Below, in pieces: positions 34,677 to 48,469 of a stretch of 64,000 nucleotides of DNA. The stretch's first letter is position 1, and each line of letters begins with the position of its first letter. A program made the translations under genes and the position numbers. Source of the DNA: Deinandra increscens subsp. villosa (taxonomy: Eukaryota; Streptophyta; Magnoliopsida; Asterales; Asteraceae); assembly GCA_039602395.1 (NCBI GenBank), contig JBCNJP010000017.1:95890713-95954712 (forward strand), given 5' to 3'. The notes under the pieces were generated by a model. The model worked only from the letters and a program-made list of their open reading frames with translations, did not search any database and was not told the origin of the DNA.

Positions 34677-36320
34677 GTGGTCAAAAGGTTAGCTATTCTA
34701 CTGATTAGTTTATAATCTATCTATATGATTAACAAACTGGTTATTAACGGTTGGATTATTATTTTCTTTAAAGCTATGTTCTATATATATACGTACTACT
34801 TGTTGGTAATGTTAGTGTTATCAATGCCATCGTGATATTGGATTAATTTATCGTTTAGGTTGATATCATTAGTAATTAACCGAGTTAGGTGATTGCAGGA
34901 GTGCGAGCTCGGTTATTCCTAATAGATGGTGTGTGTAATTGGTTTAATTATGGATCTACCTATTTAATTTTACATGTCATTAACAAGTTTTATATAATTA
35001 ATTTTGAGTTTTAATTAAGTGACATGTGATTATTTTAATCAATGAATTTGATTTCATGGTTTTAATATATTTATCATATCAAAAACGGTTTTCATGGGGA
35101 TAATTTTAAAGCATTCGATGGATTATCCGGAAATGGGGGTTTTTCATGCGATTTTGGTGGTAAACAGAATTCATTCGATGAACATTAATGAAACGACGGT
35201 TTTCATGGTTTTTCGAATGGGGTCTCCAAAATTTCCGATGAAGAGGATGAAACACACACAAATTATCTATTCGATTTTTCTCGGTACAAAGATCTTCAAA
35301 GAAATTTAAATCTAATTCTTGTACGTATACTATGTTTTATCCGTTCAACTATTTGATTGTACCGATCAAATTATTAGTTCTGAAAGTGATCACACGACTC
35401 GTAGTATAATCCAGGCAATTTCGATTTCGTCTATGGTTTCGGTCCGAATTTCTACAACACTACTGTTGAGTTTTAACCTCTTAGCTTGGTGAGTTTTTTA
35501 TTTTTTTTCTTTGGGGGAGTTACATATATCCTCTGACTTACATAATTACCTATATCCCCAAACTAACTATATATTTTTCTTGTCTTTTACGTTTTAGCTA
35601 TTTGGATTAGTTAAGCATTTTTTTATTTTAGTTTTTTTTTTATCATATACAATAAGTGATTTCTAACTTAGAAGTACAAAGGTAATGTTAAGATGGTGAT
35701 GCTCATACACAGAGGGATGCTCATGCACAGATGGTGAGGGTTCAAGTACCGTTTTGAACCTGACAAACTAATATAGATTTTGGGTGGATTATAATATGTG
35801 AGTTTTTTTTTGTTATAAAAAAAATTATCATGGGAAAATATACGACCGTAAAAATTTAAAAAAAAAAACACGATCTGCAACGTAAACAGCGATGGTTCTA
35901 GTCATACTCAATCAGTCGTCAAAATCAATACTCATACCCCTGAAAATGAAGGCGAACCAAATCGGAGACGTTTCACACGAATGCTCATCTTACCAAAAAA
36001 ATAAAATAAAAAAAGTTTAACGGTTATGTCCTCAGCTCTTCCGTGAATGAAGAAAAGCTTATGTTGTCAACTGACGATAGACCAAGAAAGTAGAAACTAT
36101 GAAGAAGCTGAGATGAAACCCGAATGGATGAAAGCCATGAGCTTAAATTGATTCAATAATACCAAAAAAAAAAAGAGAGAAAGAGAGAGAGAGATAGAGA
36201 GACTTGGATCAAAGCTAAAAGGAATGCAGTCTCATGCGCATCACAGTTAAACCAATCCTTTGTTACTTCAAAGGTAGAATGGGTTATGAATTAAAGTATG
36301 CTCGAAAAGATCGGAAACAA
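34677..36320. other. AT-rich intergenic sequence
   Basis: No coding region or element with defined ends is seen. Short T-runs and A-runs occur (35620-35640, 35810-35875) and a GA-rich stretch at 36170-36200. Confidence 0.5.
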
Positions 36321-36324
36321 TAAA

Positions 36325-36712
36325 TAGGTTATAGTGACAGCAATCATAATATTGATCGTGATGATGGAAAAAGTGCAACAAGACATGTGCTCTACTCTAG
36401 ATCATCGTTGATTTCTTGTGGTGCTCATAGAAGAAACAGACTATGGCATTATCCTTTTGTGAGGCTGAGTACATGGCCGCTGTAGCGGCAGCTTCCCAAG
36501 CTCTATGGCTAAGGGCGTTAATGACTAAAGTAACTCAACATCCTCTCCTAAAGATAAAGATGAAACTTGACAATATATCGAATATGGCACTAGTGAAAAA
36601 TCTTGTCTTTTATGGGCCTAGTAAACACATTCATACTCGGTACCACTTTATCTGATAATGTGCTAAGAAGGAGCAAGTGAAAGTTGAGCATGTACCTGTA
36701 AGTTAAAAAAAA
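36325..36712 (+). pseudogene. Copia RNase H fragment
   Basis: Two frames give the C-terminal copia RNase H: GYSDSNHNIDRDDGKS around 36335, then after a frameshift ALSFCEAEYMAAVAAASQAL (36443 on), and finally YGPSKHIHTRYHF. The rest of pol is absent. A possible 3' LTR follows. Confidence 0.75.
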
Positions 36713-36792
36713 TAACCAAACCTCTTGCATGAGATTCTCGATTTGTGTTAAAAACCTCCCTAGTTCGGTTCAGAAATTAGGAGATGAATTCT

Positions 36793-37082
36793 GTAGGTTA
36801 TAATCTTGATCGGGTCAAGTTAGTCAAATGGGTACGGGTCAAAACCGGGTCATTAGAGTTTGCTTATTTAGTCACATGTTTTATGCGTTTAGTTAGATCA
36901 TGGGTAGGTTAGTTATTGAGTCTAAGTAGTGGGTTAGAGGGTTCCTATTCTTTAGGTGCAAGGTTATTTTTATCTATTTAATGTATGTGTTTTATTGAAT
37001 GAAAGATACAAGACTTTGAAACAGAAAACCAGAATTATTTACGTGAGTTTTAAAAGTGTGAATTAGGGGCCTGATTTCCAAC
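36793..37082 (+). repeat. Possible 3' LTR of the decayed copia
   Basis: After the RNase H relic, TTAGGAGATGAATTC resembles a purine tract, then TGTAGGTTATAATC opens a ~290-bp stretch ending TTTCCAACA. It is LTR-like in size and tips, but no second copy is in the window. Confidence 0.4.
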
Positions 37083-37760
37083 AAATTCTGACGTAATGTT
37101 TTTAACCAACCTACGCGATATGTTGGTTGGGGAGGGGCTAATAGTGAACATGTGGCCAAAGTTTAGCTAGTCTCCTAATTAAAGGGTAACACATGTATGT
37201 ACAGTAAACCAAAAAAAATTAGATTTTTTTTAATGTGCCTAAAAGTTTAAAGGGTAGCACGGACAACCTCTGGACTTAAGCTAGCTTAGCCAATGCATAT
37301 AATCCTCCTACTTCAATTCTTTGGTACATGGTAGCAATTAACTACTATATTTTCTTTTTACTCTCTTTCGTTTTTTTTTTTTCAGAAACTAACAGGTAGC
37401 ATGCAGAGCATATGCTGCTGTGAACGTCTGAATATCCAGCATATGTGTCAAATCATATTCGATATGGAGATCTTACACTTTTTCAAGCGTTTAAGTCTCT
37501 ATTAGGTAGCAAATTCGTACAAAAATATATTCCTGTGAAGAACAAAGCCACTTGTCAAAGTAAGAGTGAAATGAGAGCATCTAACTTTATATTTAGGGAG
37601 ATTTTTGGATGAAAGTAGAATTTCTTAGCAGTAATTTGTAGATTTTTTCAAAATAAAATCATTATTTCTTTAGGATAAAATCATCACAATATCTAATATC
37701 TTTGTGATTGAACCCATACCGGCCCATTTGATATTTTGGTTTGAAGACATTATGTTTGGT
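37083..37760. other. Unassigned sequence
   Basis: No gene or element recognised. It contains A- and T-runs only. Confidence 0.5.
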
Positions 37761-37765
37761 AATAA

Positions 37766-38550
37766 GCCCCGGGCCCGGATGGCTTTAACTTTGATTTCAT
37801 CAAATTTGTCTGGAGCGACCTCGAAGACGATTTTTGTAGGGGTGCTGACCGTTTCTAGGAGCATGGCGTGATCTCGCATGGGTGCAACTCCTCTTTCATT
37901 CACTTAATTCCTAAGGTTATTGATGCTCAAAGATTAAAGGACTTCCGGCCCATCAGCCTCATAGGTTGTATCTCTAATGTCGTTTCCAAGGTCTTAGCGG
38001 AAAGAATGAAAGTGGTGCTTGGTTTCGTGATTTCGGAATCGCAAATGGCCTATGTGGCGGGTCGGAACATTGTGGAGGGCCCTCTCATCATCAACGAGGT
38101 GTTGTCTTGGCTCAAGCACACCAAATCACCCGGTTTTTTCTTTAAAGTGGATTTTTCTAAGGCTTTTGATTCCATCGAATGGGGCTTTATTGATTTAGTC
38201 TTGTATCACATGAAGTTGCCGATCAAATGGCGTCAATGGGTTCATGGTGTCCTCTCATCGGCTCGGGCCTCGGTTCTTGTAAATGGTTCTCCCACCAAGG
38301 AATTTCAATTCCTTAGGGGGTGTTCGTCAGGGAGACCCCCTCTCCCCCTACCTTTTCTTGGTTGTGATGGAAGCTCTCGATTGAATGATTTGTAAAGCTA
38401 GGCGGTTGGGCATTTTTAAAGGGATCCAACTCCCATCCGGGGGGCCTTTGCTCTCCCACCTCTTCTATGTCGATGATGCTATCATCATTGGTAAATGGGC
38501 TGATTCTAACCTCGCTTATCTCATCCCTATCTTTCGTTGTTTGTACTTTG
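37766..38550 (+). pseudogene. LINE (L1-type) reverse transcriptase fragment
   Basis: The frame begins near APGPDGFNFDFIKFVWSD, hits TAG around 37856, then runs through RPISLIGCISNVVSKVLAER, VDFSKAFDSIEW and the GxxxG-like template region to a frameshift near 38330. The next frame carries LLSHLFYVDDAIIIG, the RT catalytic motif (38462). It is 5' truncated and cut on the right by the N gap. These are hallmarks of plant non-LTR retrotransposon ORF2. Confidence 0.85.
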
Positions 38551-39050
38551 NNNNNNNNNNNNNNNNNNNNNNNNNNNNNNNNNNNNNNNNNNNNNNNNNN
38601 NNNNNNNNNNNNNNNNNNNNNNNNNNNNNNNNNNNNNNNNNNNNNNNNNNNNNNNNNNNNNNNNNNNNNNNNNNNNNNNNNNNNNNNNNNNNNNNNNNNN
38701 NNNNNNNNNNNNNNNNNNNNNNNNNNNNNNNNNNNNNNNNNNNNNNNNNNNNNNNNNNNNNNNNNNNNNNNNNNNNNNNNNNNNNNNNNNNNNNNNNNNN
38801 NNNNNNNNNNNNNNNNNNNNNNNNNNNNNNNNNNNNNNNNNNNNNNNNNNNNNNNNNNNNNNNNNNNNNNNNNNNNNNNNNNNNNNNNNNNNNNNNNNNN
38901 NNNNNNNNNNNNNNNNNNNNNNNNNNNNNNNNNNNNNNNNNNNNNNNNNNNNNNNNNNNNNNNNNNNNNNNNNNNNNNNNNNNNNNNNNNNNNNNNNNNN
39001 NNNNNNNNNNNNNNNNNNNNNNNNNNNNNNNNNNNNNNNNNNNNNNNNNN
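38551..39050. other. Assembly gap, exactly 500 N
   Basis: A round-number gap placed by scaffolding. True size and even adjacency are unknown. The LINE frame to its left does not resume to its right. Confidence 0.99.
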
Positions 39051-39347
39051 CCGTCGTCAAGAGCATTTCATCTAGTCATCTCAATCTACTCTCTAGGTTC
39101 ATCGCAAGCCAGCCAAAAGGTCAAATTCACCTATGATTTTTCCAAAATAAAGAACCCTGAAATCATTTCTTTCAACTTCTAAAAAGCCCTTATTCTTCGA
39201 CTTCTAAAAACCCTAATTGTTCTACTTGCATGAGAAATGATTATCAAGATTTCTTGAAGTATCTACACATTTATAGCATAGATATAGTTACTTGTGTGTG
39301 ACAGTGAAAAACATGTTTCATAGTCTAAATGATAGCTCGATGGTATT
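39051..39347. other. Unassigned sequence after the gap
   Basis: No LINE continuation and no gene recognised up to the probable copia LTR. Confidence 0.45.
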
Positions 39348-42300
39348 TGTTAGAAAGAAAGTCAAAAGGTAAATCATAGGGTTCTAGGGGGTATGGGACA
39401 GTTCATCATTTCCAAAATTAGTTTCAATCTCCCTTTGTCACAATTATTTGACAACTATGAAATTTAAAGCATTCCTTGTATCCGTCTATGAAGTCTCTAT
39501 AAATTGTAGTACTCTTTCAATGTAATTCATCAAGTAATTATGCAATATACAATTCCCTTTGATCCCATACAGTTTTTCATGGTATCAGTGCAGTGTTTTT
39601 GATACCTACTCATCATTTACCCTTTCCCTATCCTATTCTGTTCAAAGTCCAACCATGTCAGACTCAGGAATTCATAAAGATGACCTGAGTGTACAAATTG
39701 CAAACCTCATAAAAACCGGCCTTAACTCCCAACCTCAAAATCCAAAACAAAACCTATCCGATGGTTTGAAAATCAATCTCAAACGCAATAGCCAAAATTA
39801 TGCCTTGTGGACTTGAATGTTGCGAGTCAGTATACGAGGAAAATCAAATGCTCTTTTAAACCATCTAACCACAAACCCACCAAGTACAACTGATGAAGGA
39901 TACGAGCAATGGGAGCAAGACGAATTGGTCGTATTCTCGTGGCTAATTTAGAATATAGGACCAGAAATTGCAAGCAACCTTACCGAGTTTCCCACAGCCA
40001 AAACGCTATGGGATGCCTTGGTGGTCACATATAGCAGTGGTAAGGACAAATTACAGACTTTTAATCTTCATGTCAAAGCCAACGAGATGAAACAAATTCA
40101 AATTCCTCTTGAAAATTTTTGGATAGCATTGCAAGGGATATGGGGTGAAATATACAGAATAGACCCAAATCTCATGAAGTGCTCAGAGGACATCAAAACA
40201 TACAAAAAAATCAGGTCAGAACAAAAACTGTTTAAATATTTAAATGCTTTAGATCAAAAGTATGATCCTATCAAACGGGAAATACTTCGATGGGATCCCC
40301 TTCCCTCTGTCGAGGGAGCCTACGCGGCTGTTAGAAAAGAAACGGCTCACCAAAACATCCTAGGGGCTGTTTCGAGTGATGTCTCTTTACAACACGGTAT
40401 AGCTGCGGGATTAGTTGTTACCGAACCAAAAAAACATGAAGGTGTAGGGTTTATGTCAAAAGGACATCGCCGAATGGAACCATTGGGAAGGAGAATCGGT
40501 CCACCAACGAAGGAGGATAAAAGTCAACTGAAATGCTCCCACTGTGGAATGTCTAAACATACTAAAGAACAGTGCTTTAAGATAGTCGGATATCCCGAAT
40601 GGTGGACTGACGGCCATAAACGAAACCGGAGCATCGAGCCAGAAAAGGGCAAGGTCGCCACTGCCGTGAGTAATAACGATGCTACCAACAGTGACCGTGG
40701 AAACCGTGAAGACTTTGGAAAAACCGGTGGCGGCGAATTTAGTGGAATAGCGGCGGTTGCTCAAGAAGAAGATGACTCTTCGACAGGTATTGAGGCTGAG
40801 GATTTATTCTCAGACCCCCATTACTTTTTTAACCCTAAGTCATGGTGTGCTTTTAAAAGAACAGGACCTACCCCTAGAAAAGAAAAAATGACAAATGAAA
40901 CTCATGATAAGCTAAATCCAACGTGTAGAGAAAAGAATTTTAATAATTACAATTTAGTCACTGAACTTTTAGGTAAGGTTAATATGGCTCAAAATATATG
41001 TAAAAACCAAGATAAATCTTGGATTTTTGATTGTGGGGCAACCGACACTATGACATATGAAATTTCAGATTTTATCTCATCCTCAAAACCGAGAAAAACA
41101 CACATCCAAGCTACAAATGGGGGGACAATGGATGTGCAAAATGGAGGGACTATAGAAATTTCACCAAACTTGAAACTTTCTAATTGTCTATATGTTCCTT
41201 CATTATCATATAAGTTGCTCTCAATAAGTCATGTAACAAAAGAGCTTAATTGCACTGTCGTAATGCATCCGACATTTTGTTTGTTACATGATATCAGTAC
41301 GGGGTGATCATTGGACGTGGCACTGAGCGACAAGGGTTATATTATGTGGATGAAGTGACTCAAAGTGGTAGTGTGATGCTAGCTCATGGAACAAAAAATC
41401 GAGAAGCATGGCTATGGCATAGAAGATTAGGACATCCATCTACCGGTTATTTGCATGTTTTATTTCCAAAGTTGTTTTCTTTTAAAACTTTTTCGGATTG
41501 TGATACTTGTGTGCTTGTCAAAACTCATAGACAAACTTTTAAACCAAACAACACTAGGGTGGAATTTCCATTTTCACTTATCCATGCGGATGTTTGGGGC
41601 CCAACCCCAATTAATGGAGGGCAAAACTTTTGTTTTTTTCTTCAATTTGTGGATGATTGCACTAGGATGACTTGGATCTATTTCCTTAGAGCCAAATCAG
41701 AAGTTTTTGAAACATTCACTACCTTCTATGCTATGATTCAAACCCAATTTCAAAAGCCCATTCAAATTCTTATATCTGATAATGGAGGAGAGTTTTTCAA
41801 CACACACATGAAACAATTTCTTGAATCTAAAGGAATAATCCATCAAACTACTTGTGCCCACACACCTGAACAAAATGGAGTGGTAGAACGAAAGTACCGA
41901 ATCCTTCTTGAAATCACTAGGGCCCTTCTGATTGAATCTAAAGTTCCTAAAATTTTTTGGCCTGAAGCCCTAGCCACTGTCATTACCTTATCAACCGTCT
42001 TCCAACCAAGATTCTTAAACTAAAAACTCCATTACAAGTTCTTTCCGAATTTACCAAAGTCCCACCGGCCCTTACACTGCAACCACGAATATTTGGGTGT
42101 TTTGTGTTTGTCCATATACCTAAATTCCATAGAACCAAACTTGATCCATGTGCCGAGAAATGTGTGTTTGTTGGCTATGGAGTGAATCAAAAGGGATATA
42201 GGTGTTACAATCTAAACACAAAACATATGTATACAACCATGAATTGTAACTTTCTTGAGATAGAGTATTTTTATACTACCCAGAGCAGCGGTCAGGGGGA

Positions 42301-42886
42301 GAAAGGAGAATTAGACATGTTGGGTTGGCTTCAATACGCCCCGTCGTCAGAAGAAAATAATCACAGTACCATAAATGAGTCGCCTTCATATTCACCCAAG
42401 GCAATGACCCTATCATCAGTGCCACTACGTCTGAAACTCCTCCGGATCTGATATCCGAGGTAAGTAACACAACCGAGTCACATGAAGATCCTATTACTAA
42501 CAATAGTCATGAGACACCATGCAGTGAACAAGGAGAGTCACCACCGAGTTCCGAAAACAAAGGAGAGATATGTTCTTCCACCCAGAGCAAATAGAGGAAT
42601 CCCTCCAAAACGGTACTCTCTATAAAAACAATCTAAAGGTGCAAGGCACCCCATGGCAAATATAGCCATTGGAAACCTATCACAGGAAGCTAAAGCTTTT
42701 CCGACGGCCTTGTGCATGGAAGATATTCCAAACACAGCTGAACAAGCAATGAGCTCAAAGAAGTGGAAAGAAGCCATGGAGTATGAGGTGGAAGCCTTGG
42801 GAAAAGTGTTCTCTTCCTGTAGGAAAAAAACCTGTAGGATGTCGATGGCTATTTGTAGGTCCAAAAAATCTACCAAGTCACGATAT
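39348..42886 (+). mobile_element. Decayed Ty1-copia element, left portion
   Basis: A probable 5' LTR ends at 39579 (TTTTTCA) right before the primer-binding site TGGTATCAGTGC (39580-39591); its start is set tentatively at TGTTAG, 39348. Gag and pol follow in the normal copia order up to the start of RT, where a minus-strand LTR element interrupts at ~42886. The right half is not seen beyond the second N gap. Confidence 0.75.
39655..42870 (+). pseudogene. Copia gag-pol, multiply broken
   Basis: Opens at ATG 39655. In-frame TGA at 39814 and TAG at 39949 break gag. The frame 40018-41307 has a CCHC knuckle (CSHCGMSKHTKEQC, ~40534), protease WIFDCGATDTM (~41020) and protease-like continuation, then a frameshift. 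41304-42023 carries LWHRRLGHPS and an integrase core (LIHADVWGP, SDNGGEF, HTPEQNGVVERK), then shifts again to 42104-42451 (integrase end, VGYGVNQKGYRCYN). Only the first residues of RT are left near 42780-42870. An old, dead copy. Confidence 0.85.
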
Positions 42887-43242
42887 TGATATCACAAACG
42901 AGTGAGGAATCCTCGTTAGTGATTGATTCGAGAAGAAAGTAGATGAAAGAGACTTGATAAACAATAAAGATCAAATCTTGAATGAAACACACTACCTCTT
43001 TAGCAATTGACAGCTGATCGTAAACAACAAGAAATCTGGAAATCGTAATCAAAAGCCCTTTGGAATAAAAAACATTAAGGGTTTATATAGTACCCATTAC
43101 AAAGCCCTAAAATGGATCATAAACCCATAAGCCCAAAACGTAAACTCTAATAACCGGCCCACATGGCCCAAATGTAATCTATCTAAGCCCAATAACTAGA
43201 AATCCCACATCTAATGTTCATGCCTCAATATATAGCCCAACA
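42887..43242 (-). repeat. 3' LTR of the minus-strand element
   Basis: About 356 bp; on minus starts TGTTGGGCTATATATTGAGG just after a purine tract and ends near TGATATCA. It contains a TATATAAACCC promoter-like box (43085-43095) and ATCGTAA motifs that recur at 55200-55400. Only one copy is in the window, so the inner edge is approximate. Confidence 0.6.
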
Positions 43243-43273
43243 ATCTTCCCCTAGGCATGAACCATTAGACCGT

Positions 43274-45762
43274 CTATGGTAGCAGCAAATCAAATCTGAA
43301 CGTATTCTGCACATTGCTTGACCACCACTCATTTGCTACAATCCGGTTTGCTGTTCCATGGAAGATCCCCACCCGTATAGCATTTTCTAGATCGTTCTCA
43401 TCTCCGAGAATAGGTTGGGAGGCGAGGAGCTTAATATCTCTTTCACCAAACCTCAGCAGGTCAACCGGATCGTAGAAGTGAAACTGTCTCATCTTCTTGC
43501 AAAGTACCACCGCTTCATGCGTCGTTGGATCATAAAACTAACAATCAAATTTTTTGACTAAGGTACCATCTTCAATTTCATCCAACAGGTTTATTACTCT
43601 TGTGCGTTTGGTGGGTGGTCGCCTTGCTTCACCTATTGGATCGCCAGTTACTGGGTCAGTTCCAGTTTCAACCCATCTTACTTGCTTCAGCTCGAAGTTC
43701 ACAAAATTTTCCGCCAAGTGGCTCAACAGTTTGTTCCGAACTAGGTCACCTTCTGAGCTACTCCATCTGTTTATGTATGGAGCTCTTAACAGGCTTCTAA
43801 TCTCAGGCTCAGTCCAGGAGTGAAATTGGGCTCGAGTTCTGAGTTCTGTAATATTCCACTGGACTGTAGCCATCACGGATTACAGCAAACAACATCTTCT
43901 CTGAGTCATAATGCTAGCACATAATTGCTTCACGACTCCCCCTTTTGTCGATAGAGCTTTCACCAACATCAATGGTGTATTGAGTGGGGGCTGGTCCTTG
44001 AAAGAACTCCTTGAACCAGTTGTCGTGACCTTCTGGCGCTTTAGAGATGACTCTTTCACTTCTATCATAGTCTGACATTTCAAAGGTGTCATCTCCTTCA
44101 TCTTCTTGTGAAGCACTTGTATCCTGAACTCCTTGAGATGAGCTTTGGCCATGATCACCAGAAGATTTTGTCTCTACAACTCCTTTCAATTCAGTATGCT
44201 TTTTCTTTAGATCCATTAAAGCTTCATACAGGAACTTGAACCTTAGTTTGTTGGCAGCTTCATTCTCTTTCAGGGTCTTGTTTTCATCCCTTAGTGCTTT
44301 TATCTCATTTTCACGTGCTCTGTTTTGAGACAGAAGAAAATTTATTTGAGGGTCAGCACTCAACCTCATTTCTATTGGGAGATCAGCAGCTTGAAATGGG
44401 CGGAAACTTGAAATAACTGTTGGCGGCAGACTTGTCCCAGTAGAGACACTCACTTTAACAGGGCTGGGTACTACAAATGTGTTATCAACCTCCAGAAATT
44501 GCCTTTCTTCATGAACAGAGCTACGTTCAATCAGAAGAGGACTTTCAGTCTGAACCTGGGCAGCTTGATCTTCAACATTCTGATCCGTTGTTTCTTCTTG
44601 AACACTTTGACTTTGAGAACTGGACCCTGCTGGATGGACCATCAACAGAATTGAGCTAGTCTTTGTAAACTTGAACCTGATACTTCTTGGATCTGACCTC
44701 TTCCTGGGAGATGGTTCACGAATGGGGACAGGCTCTTCAAGCATCTCATTCACATTAAACTGATTATTGAGGGATTGAGTCACCGCTAGAAGACGAGTTC
44801 AGGAAATCCCTTGATCTTTTAAGATTGATTGGCTCTAAATCCCCATAGATATCATCATCCACATTCTCTTGATCAGCGAAGATGTCGTTCATCACGTTTT
44901 CTTCATCTGAAGGTATGCCTTCTGTTTGATCCAGAACATTTACAGCAATTGGTGCTGTCACATTGTGATCTTCAGCAACAGACACATTTACAGTTGGCAC
45001 ATCTGGTTGAGGTTCAGCCTCTTGATCTGACTCAATCACCTGCTCTCTAGCAACTTCAGGAAATGCACCCCTTTTGACCCATGCAATCCTTCCCTCAAAA
45101 CTGTTCTTTCCTCTTCTGTCTTGTGTCTGCAGGCCAAACACTCCACTATCCATCACCTTGACATCCAATTTTTCTATCCTCTCTTCAATCATAGGATATT
45201 TCTCCATCACCACCATTTGCACGAATCTTGGTGTCATAAGGAACTGTTCTCGGGCACTCAGATCAGCATTGCCTATCCAGTCTAACAGCATCATCTTTGA
45301 AAAATTGAAGTTCCAGTCTAAGGCCAATGCGACAAAAGCTGTTCCATGCAGTTTGTTAAGCTAATCGAAGCTAGTTCTCTTTCCCAGAAAGGATTTCTGC
45401 ATATAGTGAGCCAAGCACCTCCAGTAGTGCGGCAACAACTTCTTGAAGATGGGCGGGAACTTTCCTTCGTACCCTAGAGATTTAGCACCCTCTAAAACTG
45501 CAGCCTTGGGATACTCAATTGGATCGGTAGCTTTGTCATTAATGTTCAGCCCTTTTCTGATGTCTTCTTCAAATATCACTATCTGCCTGTTCTGAATTGT
45601 TGCTGAGATCCTTGTCTTATCATCACTCGCTCTAGCAGTTCCCCAAAACTCCCTTACAAGCTGCTCATCAATAAGGACGCTTGTTCTCAGAGCGTGATTA
45701 ATCTTGCAGACGTTCATCTCGGCCACCAATGAATAAAATGATTGCATATGCTTCTCTGGTGG
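43274..45762 (-). pseudogene. Uncharacterised retroelement ORF, main part
   Basis: The protein is broken by in-frame TAG at ~45361 and ~43538 and by frameshifts near 44780 and 43915, but reads as one long protein on minus. Its first ~250 residues (FYSLVAEMNVCKINHALRT, REFWGTARA, ALDWNFNFSKMM, LMTPRFVQMVV) resemble a domain found in retrotransposon-derived proteins of Asteraceae that databases sometimes label longin-like; I make that link from memory. The middle is acidic and Ser/Thr/Pro-rich. A coiled coil (RENEIKALRDENKTLKENEA) lies near 44200-44320. The C-terminal ~190 residues (43876-43274) form a separate, unrecognised domain. No enzyme motif is visible. It occupies the position of an extra 3' ORF next to the 3' LTR. 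Confidence 0.6.
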
Positions 45763-48469
45763 TGTCACACCCCAACCGACGGCGGAATTTACGTCGGGGC
45801 ATGATGATTGTCCAAATGCTCATGACACTAATTAAAGTTTCAATACTTAATCGTTACCAAATTCCAAGTCAAACAATAGGTTCAAATACACATAACATAA
45901 CAAATAGGATTGAAGTTGATTTAATAAATCTAGGTCCAAAGCATCCTAGATGTGACATCAATCAAATATGGCTCAAACTGCATTTCCTGTAACATGTATA
46001 AAAATAGAAAGTGTCAACTAAAAATAGTTGGTGAGTAAACATAGGGTTATAATATATGTAGTAGTTGAAAAGCGATTCAAATGTCAAATGTAGACTCAAC
46101 CATGTATGAATGAACCAATGTATGTGTGTAATCAAACCTTGATGACTAGTGTCCGTAACTCGAAAGTCACGCTATGATAAAAATAGGTTTCAATCACCCG
46201 AATGCCAATTACCGGTCAAATTCAGGTGGGTTGTCAGCCAATAGATCTATCATTGTTACCATAGGCTTGTGTGTTAATGATTACACTAATGAATGATGAA
46301 TGATGAATAAAAATGTAATAGTTTGACATATAGCATGTGATCACACATAGACATATAATGAAATCGCATGGTTTGTAAAATGAATAAAGAATTTATGTTA
46401 GAATGTGTAAACTCACAACACGAATCACCATTTCGAATGAATCACCATTCTAATGATAACACGAATTGATTATTTAAACCATAATGCAAATCACCATTTG
46501 AATGAATCACCATTCGTATGATAATGAGAATTGGATATTGAAAACCATAGTTTGTCATAGGATACATGTTGCACCCCAAAATAGTAAAAGAGATAGGATA
46601 TAAATACTCACTACTCAAATTATCATTTTAAGGAATCACCCCTCTAATAATAACAAGAGTTGATATCGCATAATATTCCACAGTAATAAAAAGGGGTATG
46701 AGTACTCACCTGAAGTGGTGAGCGAGATATGGAAATAGTCCAAGTGATATGAAGATGACTATCCGTGTCCTAGATTATATGAAGACACTTTAAGTCTAGA
46801 GACAAGAATCGAAAGTCTAAGTTACCCACTTTAGACTAGTTGGGTCTTGTTCAAATGAGTTAACCCGTTGACCATTGGTGATATGTATTGGTTTTTGGTT
46901 TAGTGTATCAATTGGAGATTTTGGACAGCTTATGAGCTGTGACTTTAAGTGCGTTTTTAAAAAAAACAAACGTTAACTATAAATTACCAAAATTTACAGA
47001 TTGTTAGTTTAATGTATTGCAAACATGTTTTGTTTAATAAGATTTTTAAGAAAATGCTAAGAGAAAGCTCGAAACAGCCTCACAAAACAGAAGGTACAGA
47101 AACGCGCACCTTTCTTGTAGGGACTGTTGTGAGCTGCTCAGTTTGAATTAAAAGGCAAACTATATATCGTTGGAAAGCTAACTCAACGAACTTAATCGTG
47201 GAGTCTGATTTTGTTAAATTTGAGTTCGAAATGACCAAGATATGGCCGGATAAAAGTCCTACAACGAATCTGTGTTTTGACAGAATTTAAAGTTGAGTTG
47301 TTCTCCTTTAAGGTGATTAACCAACAAGCCATTTTTAATGGGTGTTCTTAGGTATGAATATGAAAGAGTATTTAAGAATATAAATAAGATGTTTTTCTCA
47401 CATTAATCAAGCAAGGATAAGGTAGTGAAGATGACGGTTGAGCTTGGATCAACACCTGAAGCCTTGAGGAGTTCTTGAGTTTTTCTAACAGAACGTTGGG
47501 TAGACTTTGAAGGATGATTCTGGACGATTTAGGAAACCAAATAGTACAGATTTTAAGTCTAAAATGAAGTACTTTGAAATAGGAAGATATAGGAAAAAGA
47601 ATCAGCTCAAACCGATCTCGTTTGGTACCTCAAATGTGTCACGGAAAACAAGGTCGCACAGCAGCGAGATTCCGGAGCAGTCATCGTTCAAAGTGGTCTA
47701 GAGGTCTGATTTTTTATCGAAATTGAGTGAGGTCAGTTGTTATTTTTAGAGGACCCAAATAGGGAGATTTCTGGACAACAATGGAAGGGTTTGGACGATT
47801 TATGAGGGAGATATGGGTTGTAGAAGTGGCTGTAACGAATCTGGTAGAATGGAGGTGAAGGTGTGAGAAAACTAGAGTTTGGCTTGGGTATTTATAGTCA
47901 TCTTGAGGACTAATTTTAGCCTTTGAGGACTAACTTTAGTCTTTGAGGACTAATTTTAGTCTTTGAGGACTAATTTTAGCCTTTGAGGACTAATTTTTGT
48001 AATGGTCCTTTTGCTACCGAACATACGATAGATAGCGAAGTAAAATGAGGAGTTTCAATTTGCTAAGATGTACTAATTAATGATCATAATTTTAGTGAGA
48101 TTATAACTTACGGATGTATGGAACATAAATGTTTCAACCTCAACGGAACGATGTCCGCCTAAACCATTCCACTTGGACTTCAGCCGGAACGACATCCAAC
48201 TGACCTCGGTTTCACCCGGACCATGTAGGTCCGCTTCAACTTCGGCCGGAATAATGTTCCGCGAGATTGATAATGATATAAGTCACAACTTCATAAAAAG
48301 TATAATGTTTAACTTTTATAAACTCTATTATTGTTCCATCATTAATGCATAGTTTTAGAGTTATCCAATAATATCACAGTTGGTCTCGTATTGGGTTAGC
48401 TCGGGTATGACTTTAGAATGGATAGTAGAAACGGGTTGGTTCATAAATATGGTAAATAGGTGGATGTCA
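45763..48469 (-). repeat. Left (3') LTR of the gypsy-type element
   Basis: 2707 bp, plus-strand tips TGTCACACCC and GGATGTCA. At 47902-47998 it has five tandem ~20-bp units of TTTGAGGACTAATTTTAG type, one more than the other LTR. Confidence 0.9.

Noticed and set aside
42653..42889. Separate small gene
   Set aside because: Its residues fit the start of the copia RT region; it is the broken end of the decayed copia.
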